Assembly: GCA_004210915.1 (NCBI GenBank)
Contig: SEGS01000020.1
Span: 1 to 45,220, forward strand
Reading direction: 5' to 3'
Source: Variovorax sp.
Lineage (GTDB): Bacteria; Pseudomonadota; Gammaproteobacteria; Burkholderiales; Burkholderiaceae_C
DNA: 45,220 bases
Within the stretch, counting starts at the first letter, position 1, and every line of letters begins with the position of its first letter. A program made the translations under genes and the position numbers. Positions 27,307-35,961 of this stretch are shown piece by piece. Below the pieces are notes generated by a model. The model did no database searches. It was not told the origin of the DNA and saw only the letters and a program-made list of their open reading frames with translations.

Positions 27307-29118
27307 TCAGGGAGCGTCGACAAGGTCGGCGTCGATCCAGCCGCGCAGGCTGTTGACGAAGGCCAGCGCTTCGACGCGTGGCAGATCGTCCACGCACACG
27401 ATGGCTTCGACCAACTGGCCGTCCCTCAGCCGGTTGGCGCGGCCGATGCCGCCGAGCAGGCCGCAGCGCAGCGGCGGCGTGACCCAGCGGCCATCGAGCA
27501 GGAGCGCGATGTTGCCGCGCGTGCATTCGGTGATTTCGCGGTCGCGGTTCCAGAGCAGGGTGTCGAACACGCCCGGCTCGGCGGGCGTGAACGCGTCGTA
27601 GTGCGCGCGGTGCGTGGTCTTGAAGCGGGTGAATTCGCTGTCGGCCTCGTCGAAGGCGGTGGCGGCCAGTTGCAGCGTCACGCGCGCGGGCGGCGCTTCC
27701 ATCGGGAAGGCTTCGGCGCGCGGCGTTCCCTGCGCGTCGAGCAATAGCCGCACGCGCCAGATGCCGCTGGCGTGCTGCGCCTGCAGTCGGTTCAGACGCT
27801 CGTTAACCGATGCGGTATGCCACGGGCGACCGAAGTGCGCGGCGGCAGCGGCCATGCGCGCCAGGTGCGCCGGGGCGTCGCGCAGTTCGCCATCGACCAG
27901 GGCAAGGGTTTCGAGCAGGTCGAAGGCGGGGGATGGCGCGCTGTGCGCCGCGCCGAGAAAAGCCTGCTTGTGCCGCCACTCGTCCCACTCGGCATCAGCG
28001 GTCGCGTCGGCCGTGATGCCACTGCCGATGCCGCAGCGCGCGTCGTGCCCGCGCAGCGTCACGGTGCGGATGGGTACGTTGAAGGTTGCATGGCCGCCCG
28101 GGCGCAGCACGCCGATCGCGCCGCAGTACACGCCGCGCGTTTCGGGCTCCAGCGCGTGGATCAAACGCATCGCGCTGACCTTGGGCGCGCCGGTGATCGA
28201 GCCGCAGGGGAACAGCGCATCGAACAGGTCGACCAGCGTGGTGCCTTCGCGCACCTGTGCCTCCACGTCCGAGGTCATTTGCCAGACGGTCGGCAACGCC
28301 TCCGTATGGAACAGGCGCGGCACGCGCACGCTGAACGGCTGGGCCACGCGCGAGAGGTCGTTGCGGATCAGGTCCACGACCATCACGTTCTCGGCGCGCT
28401 CCTTCGGCACTGTGCGGAGGCGCTCCGCGATGGCCGCGTCTTCATCCGGCGTGGCGCCGCGCGGTGCGGTGCCCTTCATCGGCCGCGACAGGATGCGCTC
28501 GCCCTGCCAGTCGAAGAACAGCTCGGGCGAGACCGACAGCACCTGCTCTTCGCCCGTGTCGATGAAGGCCGTGTAGCCGTCGGGCTGCGCCTGCCGGAGC
28601 GCGTGAAACCAGCCGAGCGCATCGCCCTCGAAGCGGGCGTGCAGGGGCGCGGTGTAGTTGATCTGGTAGAGCGCGCCCTCCGCGATCGCGCGATGGATAG
28701 CGCTCATCTTGAGGTCGAAGTCGGCGCGCGAGAGGCCACGCTGCCACCGCATCGGCGGCACGGGCGGCGCCTCCTTCTGCAATGCATCCGGCCATGCAAT
28801 TGGCGCGTCGTACACGCCGAACCAGGCCAGCGGCCCGTCGGGCGCATGCACGGCGAAGGCCGGATCGAAGGCCGCGGCGGCCTCGTAGCGCAGGTAGCCC
28901 ACGCACCAGTGGCCGGCGTGCGACGCGGCCTCGACGGCGGCCAGCACGGGTCGAACCTCGGCCAGTGAGCGCGCCACGCAGACGCGCACCGGCGTGCCGA
29001 ACGCGAGCTGCAGCCGGCCGGCACCATTGCCCGCAACATCGTCTGCGCCACCGCCATGCGGCGCCGCAAAATCGATCAGCGTGCGCACGGTCCCGTGTTG
29101 CGCCCCGTCAGCCGGCAT
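27307..29118 (-). CDS. pabB: Aminodeoxychorismate synthase component I fused to aminodeoxychorismate lyase
   Basis: A 603-residue bifunctional enzyme for p-aminobenzoate (folate) synthesis. Residues ~30-395 are the PabB chorismate-binding domain, with catalytic Lys215 in RPMKGTAPRG, IRNDLSRVA and GSITGAPK (306-313). Residues ~398-603 are a class IV aminotransferase-fold PabC domain with PLP-binding Lys500 (FKTTHRAHYD) and ECTRGNIALL. Together they convert aminodeoxychorismate to p-aminobenzoate and pyruvate; the glutaminase PabA must be encoded elsewhere. ATG 29118 overlaps the 3' end of the TAXI gene by 11 bases. The fusion is known in several proteobacteria. Confidence 0.93.
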   Translation of the reverse strand: MPADGAQHGTVRTLIDFAAPHGGGADDVAGNGAGRLQLAFGTPVRVCVARSLAEVRPVLAAVEAASHAGHWCVGYLRYEAAAAFDPAFAVHAPDGPLAWFGVYDAPIAWPDALQKEAPPVPPMRWQRGLSRADFDLKMSAIHRAIAEGALYQINYTAPLHARFEGDALGWFHALRQAQPDGYTAFIDTGEEQVLSVSPELFFDWQGERILSRPMKGTAPRGATPDEDAAIAERLRTVPKERAENVMVVDLIRNDLSRVAQPFSVRVPRLFHTEALPTVWQMTSDVEAQVREGTTLVDLFDALFPCGSITGAPKVSAMRLIHALEPETRGVYCGAIGVLRPGGHATFNVPIRTVTLRGHDARCGIGSGITADATADAEWDEWRHKQAFLGAAHSAPSPAFDLLETLALVDGELRDAPAHLARMAAAAAHFGRPWHTASVNERLNRLQAQHASGIWRVRLLLDAQGTPRAEAFPMEAPPARVTLQLAATAFDEADSEFTRFKTTHRAHYDAFTPAEPGVFDTLLWNRDREITECTRGNIALLLDGRWVTPPLRCGLLGGIGRANRLRDGQLVEAIVCVDDLPRVEALAFVNSLRGWIDADLVDAP

Positions 29119-30478
29119 GGGTTTTGACGCCCACGGAGGCGGCGCCCGGCATGCCGCCCGCCAGCAGGCGCTTGCGCACCGCATAGATGTTGTTGCGCAG
29201 CGCGTAGAGCTCCTCGGCGTACGACAGCGGCACGGCGACCTTGTTCACCACGCGGTCGAGTGCATCGAGCTCGCCGAGCAGCGCGTCGCGGTCACCTTCT
29301 TTGGCTTCGACCTTGGCCTCAATCTCGCGCAGCCGCGCGTACCAGCGGAACACGCGGCGCCGCACACGGAACTGGTAGAGCGGCGGTACGACGCGGCTCA
29401 GTGGCAGCATCAACACGAGCAAACCACCGAGCACCAGCCACATGCGCTCGACCAGGTTGCTGGCCCAGAAAGGCAGGTAGCGCTGCCAGAACGGCGGCGT
29501 GCCGTTGATGGCGCGATCGCCCTCGGGGCTCACGGGCAATTCACTGGTGCGCGTGTTCGGAAAATCGCGTGCGCGATTGAACCAGCCGGCTTCGCCGTGC
29601 AGCGTCTGCGCGCTCTGCGCGAACAACTGGCGCAGCGCCGGGTGCGTGGCTTCGCGCGACAACAGCGAGGTGGTTGCGGCCAGCAGCGATACATCGTTCG
29701 GTGGCATGTCCTCGGCCAAATCGACCACACCGCGCGGCAGCGTCACGGCCTGCAGGAAAGGGAAGCGGCGGACGTAGGCATCGCTCTGCGCGAATTCCAT
29801 CAGCGCAATGCCCGGTGCGCGCAACAGGCGGCGCACCTGGCGCGATTGCGGCGCCGAGGCCAGCACGATCACGTCGAGCAACCCGGCCTCCAGCGCCTCC
29901 GCCGCTGCAGCCTGCTCGAGGTTCGACAGGATCAGGTCGCCGGGCTTGAGCCCATTGGCCTCGAGCATCTTCTCGACGATCTCGGGCACGCCGCTGCCGG
30001 CCTTGTCGACGTTCACGCGCAGGCCCTTGAGTTGCGCGAGCGTTGTCAGCGTGGCGGTCTTTCGGTCGATGCGGCGCGCGGTGTCGCTGCGATAGAAAAA
30101 CCACAGCGGCTCGTAGAACAGACTGCCGAGAGAGCTGAGCCCGGCTTCCTCGTCGGCCACCGGGTCGGCGCTGCCGCCGCGCACGAAGGCCACATCGGCT
30201 TCACCGCTGCGCAGCAACTGCAGGTTTTCGGACGAGCCCGAGCTCGGCTTCAACGCCACGGTGATGCCATTGGTGCGCAGAGCCGCCGCGTAGCGCTCGC
30301 CGAAGTTGGCGTAGGCGCTGCCGGCCGGGCCGGTGGCCAGCGTCACGCGCTTGGGCGGTTGCGGATCGAGGTACCAGTAAGCCGCGATCAGCAGGCCGAT
30401 CACCAGGAAGACGACCGGCCCGGCCGATGCGATCAGGTCGCGGATGGAGAGCAGGATGAGCTTCAGGGTCTTGGGCAT
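29108..30478 (-). CDS. TAXI-family solute-binding protein with two membrane anchors and cytoplasmic tail
   Basis: A 456-residue protein with a TAXI (TRAP-associated extracytoplasmic immunogenic) domain at ~40-340: RVTLATGPAGSAYANFGERY and GSSENLQLLRSGEADVAFV. Instead of a cleaved signal it has an N-terminal membrane helix (~18-36), and after the domain a second helix (~350-370, MWLVLGGLLVLMLPL) and an Arg-rich, coiled-coil-like cytoplasmic tail (REIEAKVEAKEGDRDALLGE). No TRAP membrane subunits are next to it. Its role could be sensory or structural and not transport; ligand unknown. ATG 30478 is chosen because upstream frame is not signal-like; no clear ribosome site. Overlaps pabB by 11 bases, hence coupled. 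Confidence 0.85.
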   Translation of the reverse strand: MPKTLKLILLSIRDLIASAGPVVFLVIGLLIAAYWYLDPQPPKRVTLATGPAGSAYANFGERYAAALRTNGITVALKPSSGSSENLQLLRSGEADVAFVRGGSADPVADEEAGLSSLGSLFYEPLWFFYRSDTARRIDRKTATLTTLAQLKGLRVNVDKAGSGVPEIVEKMLEANGLKPGDLILSNLEQAAAAEALEAGLLDVIVLASAPQSRQVRRLLRAPGIALMEFAQSDAYVRRFPFLQAVTLPRGVVDLAEDMPPNDVSLLAATTSLLSREATHPALRQLFAQSAQTLHGEAGWFNRARDFPNTRTSELPVSPEGDRAINGTPPFWQRYLPFWASNLVERMWLVLGGLLVLMLPLSRVVPPLYQFRVRRRVFRWYARLREIEAKVEAKEGDRDALLGELDALDRVVNKVAVPLSYAEELYALRNNIYAVRKRLLAGGMPGAASVGVKTHAG

Positions 30479-30617
30479 CGGTTCGGCATCAGCGGAGGGT
30501 GTTGTTTGTCGAAGGACTATCGGCGACCTGATGATTGTCAATAGTGGCATAACCCGGCGGTGAGGCCGTCCAGCGCACAAATAATTCACGCTTTGATCGG
30601 TTTGCCCTGGAGGTCGG

Positions 30618-32420
30618 ATGACTATCGTGAAGCGCGGCGTTCCCTATGCCCTGAGTTGCATCGTTGTCGCGCTGAGCGCATGTGGTGGCGGTGGAGGGGG
30701 TAACGGGCCTGTATGGTTTCCGCCCGCACCTGCGCCTTCCCCGGCTCCGCCGCCGTCGCCTCCTCCTCCGGCGCCAGCACCTGCACCGGCAATACCGCTC
30801 AGCTGCAATGACCTGTCCGGGATGGCGATCCCTGCGGCGGCGATCGGCCTTCCCACCACCGGCGGTACTGTGACCGCTGCGACCGTGGTGGCCGCCAGCG
30901 GGACCGGTGCGACCGCCATTCCTGAGCACTGCCTTGTGGCCGGCAGCATCGCGCCCGTGGATTCAGCCGCGACGCCGATTCTTTTCAAGCTCGCGCTGCC
31001 GACCCAATGGAATTCGAAGGTGGTGATGTTCGGTGGTGGCGGCCTCAACGGGACGATCCCCAACATCGCCGGCAACGTGCCCGCCGGCCCGTTCAACATG
31101 GCAACGCCACTGGGACGCGGCTATGCGACCTTTGCGAGTGACTCCGGCCATCAGGCCAACGCCCTCGGGTCACTGGATGGGCGCTTCGGCGCCAACGACG
31201 AGGCGGTGGCGAATTTCGGTGGCGAGGCGCTGAAGAAGACGCGCGATGCCTCGCTCTTTCTGCTCAAGGCACGCTATGCCGTCAGCAAGGCCGAAAAATC
31301 CTACTTTGCCGGCGGCTCCACTGGCGGGCGCGAGGCTTTGCAGGCCATTCAGCAGTGGCCAGCCGACTGGGATGGTGCAATCGTCCTCTTCCCGGCATGG
31401 AACAACCTGTCGGCCTGGATCGCGGGTCATCGCATCAGCAAGGCGCTGGCCCAACCGGGCGCGTACCCCAACCAGGCCAAGCGTGCGCTGCTGACCAAGG
31501 CGGCATTGCAAGCCTGCGATGCGCTGGACGGCGTGAACGACAACCTGATCAGCGACCAGAAGCGATGCAATGCCGTCTTCGACCCCTCCACCGCGATGGT
31601 CGGCGGTGCACCCCTGGCCTGCGTCGGCGGCGGCGATGCGGGTGACACCTGCCTGTCCGCCGCACAGATCGATGCGTTGAAATTGATCGACCGGGGCGCG
31701 AGTTTCAATTTCGCACTCGCCAGCGGTGAGACCGGCTATCCCGGCGCCAATGTCTGGGGCTCTGACCTCGGCATCAACAACCCGGCATATCCCGCCGTCT
31801 CTCCGACCGTGACGTTCCTGGGCCTCGGTACGAGCCAGCCGGTGTCGCCGATGCCCCTCACGGCGCCGTACATCAGCCAGATGCTCGACCAGTTGATCAA
31901 GTTCATGGTGACACGCGACCCGACCTACGATTCGCTCGCGTTCGATTCGGAAAACCCGGGGGCCTATCTGCCCCGCCTGAGTGATCTGAGTGCCCGCTTC
32001 GATGGCAAGACGGACATCTCGGCCTTCGTCGCGCGCGGCGGCAAGCTGCTGCTGGCCCATGGCAAGTCGGACGTTCTAGTGACCACGCGAACCTCCGAGC
32101 TGTACTACCAGCGCTTGCAGACGCAGTTGGGCGCCGAGAAGGTGAACAGCTTCGCGCGCTATTACGAAGTCCCGGGGTACGGTCATGCTGTCAGCACGGC
32201 GTTCAACCTTTCCTGGGATTCACTGACGACGATGGAGCAATGGGTCGAGCAGGGCGTTGCACCGACCGGGCAAGTCGCCACCGACACGCTCGGCGTGCCG
32301 GGGCGCACCAGGCCGATGTGTGACTATCCCAAGTGGCCGAAGTACAACGGGACGGGTGACGTGAACCTGGCGGCTTCGTTCTCCTGCGCAGACCCGACGG
32401 CCGTTCCCGCGCCCACCTGA
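30618..32420 (+). CDS. Tannase/feruloyl esterase family lipoprotein
   Basis: A 600-residue secreted esterase. The signal peptide ends in lipobox LSAC (Cys22), so the protein should be a lipoprotein, followed by a Gly run and a Pro/Ala linker (~30-60). The alpha/beta-hydrolase core has nucleophile Ser234 in AGGSTGGREA, the acid in HGKSDVLV and the catalytic His in GYGHAVS. Family enzymes cleave tannins, feruloyl or chlorogenic esters, or PET-monomer MHET. The cysteines that flank Ser and His in most tannase-family members (CS-D-HC) are both absent. SD GGAGG precedes ATG 30618. It stands alone, divergent from the TAXI gene. Confidence 0.9.
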   Translation: MTIVKRGVPYALSCIVVALSACGGGGGGNGPVWFPPAPAPSPAPPPSPPPPAPAPAPAIPLSCNDLSGMAIPAAAIGLPTTGGTVTAATVVAASGTGATAIPEHCLVAGSIAPVDSAATPILFKLALPTQWNSKVVMFGGGGLNGTIPNIAGNVPAGPFNMATPLGRGYATFASDSGHQANALGSLDGRFGANDEAVANFGGEALKKTRDASLFLLKARYAVSKAEKSYFAGGSTGGREALQAIQQWPADWDGAIVLFPAWNNLSAWIAGHRISKALAQPGAYPNQAKRALLTKAALQACDALDGVNDNLISDQKRCNAVFDPSTAMVGGAPLACVGGGDAGDTCLSAAQIDALKLIDRGASFNFALASGETGYPGANVWGSDLGINNPAYPAVSPTVTFLGLGTSQPVSPMPLTAPYISQMLDQLIKFMVTRDPTYDSLAFDSENPGAYLPRLSDLSARFDGKTDISAFVARGGKLLLAHGKSDVLVTTRTSELYYQRLQTQLGAEKVNSFARYYEVPGYGHAVSTAFNLSWDSLTTMEQWVEQGVAPTGQVATDTLGVPGRTRPMCDYPKWPKYNGTGDVNLAASFSCADPTAVPAPT

Positions 32421-32447
32421 GGCGCGGGCTTGGCCGCTGGCGCGTCA

Positions 32448-32466
32448 ATCACCCCGCGCGGGTGAT
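32448..32466. terminator. Hairpin between convergent esterase and peptidase genes
   Basis: ATCACCC-CGCGC-GGGTGAT is a perfect 7-bp stem with a 5-base loop. No T tract; a Rho-assisted or bidirectional stop is possible given the convergent genes. Confidence 0.45.
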
Positions 32467-32480
32467 CGCGGATCGTGCGG

Positions 32481-33500
32481 TTACGGGATGAGATCGCGCA
32501 CCGATGGGATGTCCAGCGCACCGACCTGCACCCGGCGCGCTGCGCGCACGGCACGGACCGTGGCTCGCGCCACCGCTTCGGCCGCCATCGCGCTGAGCAC
32601 CGTCATGCCGGGCGCATCGCCTGCGAGCGCGACGCGACCCGTGGCCAGCGCGAACAGCGTGTCGCCGTCACTCATGGTGTGGACCGGGTTGATGCTGCGC
32701 GCCAGGCCGTCGTGCGCCACCATCGCGAGGCGGTTCGCCTGCACTTTGGTCAGCACCGCGTCAGTCGCGACCACGCCGATCGTTGTGTTGGTCCCGGCCA
32801 AGAGGGGCTTGGGCACTTCGCCGCGCATCAGCGCGCGGCGCGTGTCGAGCAGTGTGCGGCCATCGGCCGTGCGCGCGCCGGCAACGACCTGCGCGGTGTC
32901 GGGGTCGATCACGTCGCCCAGCGCATTGCAGGCGATCAGCGCGCCGACCGTCACGCCGCCCACGGTGACCGACGCGGTGCCGATGCCGCCTTTCATTGCG
33001 CGGTCGACGCCGAAGAGTTTGCCCACCAGCGCGCCGCTGCCCGCGCCCACGTTGCCCTCGGCCGGGGCTTGTGTCGATGCGGCCTCGCAGGCGGCATAGC
33101 CGGCGGCCGCGTCGGGCCGGATGCGCGCATCGCCCATCGGCAGGTCGAACAGCACCGCGGCCGGCACGATGGGCAGCGTGCCGAAGCGCACGTCCATGCC
33201 CACGCCGCGCTCTTCGAGCCACTGCATCGCGCCTTCGGTCGCGGCCAGGCCCCAGGCGCTGCCGCCGGCCAGCATGACGCCGTGCACATGCTCGACCAGG
33301 TTGCCGGGCGCCAGCAGGTCGGTCTCGCGCGTACCGGGTGCCGCGCCCCGCACATCGACCCCGCCGACGGCGCCATCGCGCGTGAGGATCACGGTGCAGC
33401 CGGTGGGCCGGCGGGTGTCGGAAAAGTGGCCGACTTCGATGCCGGCCACGTCGGTTATGGCGCCATCGGGTCTTTGCGGTGAAGCAATCATGGTGGTCAT
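32481..33500 (-). CDS. P1 family peptidase (DmpA/NylC-type N-terminal nucleophile hydrolase)
   Basis: A 339-residue member of MEROPS family P1/S58, which self-cleaves to expose an N-terminal nucleophile on the beta chain. The predicted cleavage is Asn238-Thr239 in LAGTNTTIGVVATDA, matching the NylC-type Thr nucleophile; DmpA uses Ser instead. Other family signatures are GVMLAGGSAWGLAA and GGIGTASVTVGG. Relatives are aminopeptidases, beta-peptidases or nylon-oligomer hydrolases; substrate not readable. No signal peptide, so cytoplasmic. It starts MTTMIAS; the second Met is an alternative start. Confidence 0.92.
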   Translation of the reverse strand: MTTMIASPQRPDGAITDVAGIEVGHFSDTRRPTGCTVILTRDGAVGGVDVRGAAPGTRETDLLAPGNLVEHVHGVMLAGGSAWGLAATEGAMQWLEERGVGMDVRFGTLPIVPAAVLFDLPMGDARIRPDAAAGYAACEAASTQAPAEGNVGAGSGALVGKLFGVDRAMKGGIGTASVTVGGVTVGALIACNALGDVIDPDTAQVVAGARTADGRTLLDTRRALMRGEVPKPLLAGTNTTIGVVATDAVLTKVQANRLAMVAHDGLARSINPVHTMSDGDTLFALATGRVALAGDAPGMTVLSAMAAEAVARATVRAVRAARRVQVGALDIPSVRDLIP

Positions 33501-33587
33501 GGCGCCTGATTATGAAGATCCACCTCCTGGCCGTTGCCGCAACGCACCCCGTTCGGCGGGACCTTCGAACGAAGCGGTCCCATGTCT

Positions 33588-35861
33588 CTATCGCGCCGGT
33601 TCAGTTGCCGAGTTTTGTGCGCCTTGACAGGAGGTCAGCGGCTCGTCTTCTGCAGTGCCATTGCAATCCATCTCGGCAACCAGCGAGTGACCCGAGACTC
33701 GAAATTCACTGTAGAGCGGCTTCATCGTCCCGTCGAAAGCTATGGTGCGCGGGCTCCATGTCATACGCAGCCGTGGGGGCGTGGAGGAGACGAGGTGGAT
33801 GTCCATGACCTCTTGTCCCGACCATGCGAGACGATAACGGCCGCCACGGTCAGGCAAGAATATCCAGGTACCTCTGTCTCGCATGACGTCTTGCGACACC
33901 ATGATCGCCCGCCTGCCCGCCACGGATGTTCCGCTGGTGAATGAAAGCGCGGAAAAAACAAGAGTGGGGCGACCCCATCCGCCGCCGAGGTCTCCGCGCT
34001 CGTCGGCGTACATCGGGTCGCTGCGAATGATTTTTCTGAAGGCGGAGCGCAGAGCATCCGAGATCCGCGGTTTTTTTCCCGCTGTCTCAGGTGCGACCGG
34101 AACCTTCGTCGCGCCTCGCCACGCCGGATCGGAGAGCGCACGATCAAAGACAGCGTGAATGCAGGCCGGATCGTGCGCCGGACATTCTGTCCCGAGCCCT
34201 TCCGCTGCAGCGGTTGCCACAGGCCACCATTGGCCGATGGGTGTCTGCTCAGGCAGACTGGACAGGATGCGGGCCAGTGCTTTCTCGCCGGTGGCGCGCA
34301 GGGCCTTGTCGGTGCATGCGGTGGGCCACGGCGGGGCTCTTGAAGCAAGGGCCTGTGCGCGATCATCGGGGCTGAGGTAACGCGCCCCTTCAATGGCACA
34401 CGGGCGCAGCAGGTCGGCTGCCTGCGAATCTGGAGTCGGGAAGGTGCGGAGCACGGTTTGCGCGTAGTTCGCAACTTCCCTGCCGCTGCGATCAATAAGG
34501 ACTTCGGAGCGATCGCCACCGTTGTCGGCAAGGGTGACAATGGCGCGTCCGTCCCTGAAGTCTGCGACAACTTCGCCATAGCGCGGCGCGATGATCCATT
34601 TGCCGTTGCGGTCGACGAAGCCGTAGCGCTGCTGCGGAAAGCTCATGGCCGCTGCGAGACCTTCATGAAAGTCGCGCGCCGTCCGAGCGTCGGGCGGCAC
34701 AGAGCCGTTTCTGGGAACAATGCTTATATTTTCCGGCTGCGGAAAGGAGCCATCGGGCGTCATGTACCGCACCCGCCAATGGTCGTCTCCGAATGGCATC
34801 GCGACGGGCAGCAGCCCCTCCGAAAACTGCCTCGACAAAGGGGTGATCGATCCGCGTTCTGCGGGACCGAACACGGGAGCGCCGTTGGCGTCCAGGACCG
34901 CCCATCGATTGCCCCCCATTTGCACCACCGTCTGGCCATTCGCAAAGGGGCCAGCACCTTCGATCCGCATATTCTGCAAAGCGGCGAGGACCTGCGGGCG
35001 GTCGACCAGTGAGTGATGCACCGCATCGCGGACCACTGGCTCGCAATAGCCCGTGGGCCGGGCGGCCGTGGCGTCTGGCGGCGTGGGTCGAATGCGGCGC
35101 ACCCACTCAAGGTTGTCGGCGCTCTCGATCTCGGGGAGGCGCTGGCGCATGGCCCGGACCGATGCCATGCACCGGATGGCATCGTCTTCCGGCGTGCCCT
35201 TCTTCGCGTCCAGCGACTTTCCGTCGCGATCAATGAGGGGCGGCGAGTCCCCGCCGTTGGAAAACCGCGGCTGCGCAAGCCCGTGGTCGAAACCCTCCCC
35301 GAAAAAAACGCCGTCCTGCAAGGGGATCACTTCGGTGCCGCGAGCGTCGACGAAGCCGCAGCCGTGTTGGCCCGGACGCTCGGCGCAAACTGCGCCCAGG
35401 CCTTGGGAAAAGGGGACCGCGCGCGAGTAGCGCGGCGCAACAACAGGGCGCCCATCGGCATCCAGATAGCCCCAGTCGTTGGTTCTGCTCTCTGTGGTAG
35501 GCGGAAGGTACTTGCGAAAAGCGATCAAGCCTTCGTTCGCGTGCGGATCCAGTGCTTGAAACATTTGCTGGACTGCGAGCGAGCCATCTGCACGCAGAAG
35601 AACGCAGTCGTAACCGCTGGGACCGAACTGGTCGCTGCGCGAGCCACACAGGACGTACGGTGCTGTCTGTGCTGCGGCGTGCAGGGCGGACGGCGCGGCA
35701 AGGATGGGGAGCGCCGCCACGAAAGCCAGCAACAAATGGCCAATTCTTTGGGCAGGGACGGCATCGAACCATTCGGTGACCCCTGCGACATTGCCGGCGT
35801 CGAGCGGCCGCTCGTGGGATGGAAAGTCGTTGAACGAAAACAGAACGTTAGCCTTGGGCAT
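33588..35861 (-). CDS. WG-repeat-containing exported or membrane-anchored protein
   Basis: A 757-residue protein of unknown function. After ~40 polar residues there is a hydrophobic segment (IGHLLLAFVAALPILAAPSA) that may be a signal or anchor, then WG-type beta repeats: WGYLDADGRPVVAPRY, CGFVDARGTEVIPL, RWAVLDANGAPVFGP, YGFVDRNGKWIIAPRY, VLIDRSGREVANY. After ~residue 470 there is a helical, Cys-containing region and then a beta-rich C-terminal domain (TWIFLPDRGGRYRLAW). WG proteins often act at envelopes, some beside toxins or secretion, but no such neighbour is present. The start is uncertain: ATG 35861 leaves a long pre-hydrophobic stretch. Codon bias is weaker than in flanking genes. Confidence 0.8.
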   Translation of the reverse strand: MPKANVLFSFNDFPSHERPLDAGNVAGVTEWFDAVPAQRIGHLLLAFVAALPILAAPSALHAAAQTAPYVLCGSRSDQFGPSGYDCVLLRADGSLAVQQMFQALDPHANEGLIAFRKYLPPTTESRTNDWGYLDADGRPVVAPRYSRAVPFSQGLGAVCAERPGQHGCGFVDARGTEVIPLQDGVFFGEGFDHGLAQPRFSNGGDSPPLIDRDGKSLDAKKGTPEDDAIRCMASVRAMRQRLPEIESADNLEWVRRIRPTPPDATAARPTGYCEPVVRDAVHHSLVDRPQVLAALQNMRIEGAGPFANGQTVVQMGGNRWAVLDANGAPVFGPAERGSITPLSRQFSEGLLPVAMPFGDDHWRVRYMTPDGSFPQPENISIVPRNGSVPPDARTARDFHEGLAAAMSFPQQRYGFVDRNGKWIIAPRYGEVVADFRDGRAIVTLADNGGDRSEVLIDRSGREVANYAQTVLRTFPTPDSQAADLLRPCAIEGARYLSPDDRAQALASRAPPWPTACTDKALRATGEKALARILSSLPEQTPIGQWWPVATAAAEGLGTECPAHDPACIHAVFDRALSDPAWRGATKVPVAPETAGKKPRISDALRSAFRKIIRSDPMYADERGDLGGGWGRPTLVFSALSFTSGTSVAGRRAIMVSQDVMRDRGTWIFLPDRGGRYRLAWSGQEVMDIHLVSSTPPRLRMTWSPRTIAFDGTMKPLYSEFRVSGHSLVAEMDCNGTAEDEPLTSCQGAQNSATEPAR

Positions 35862-35961
35862 GCGATGAACGTACCACGGCGCCGTCCGCGGCGACACCCG
35901 CAACGCTGGGCTTCGGCCCGCAAGCATGTGCAGGCGCCAGCGTGCGCTGTGCGGTGAGCCC

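Noticed and set aside
30479..30617. Small RNA or leader gene between the TAXI and esterase genes
   Set aside because: No promoter plus terminator pair or stable fold is evident; regarded as a plain divergent promoter region.
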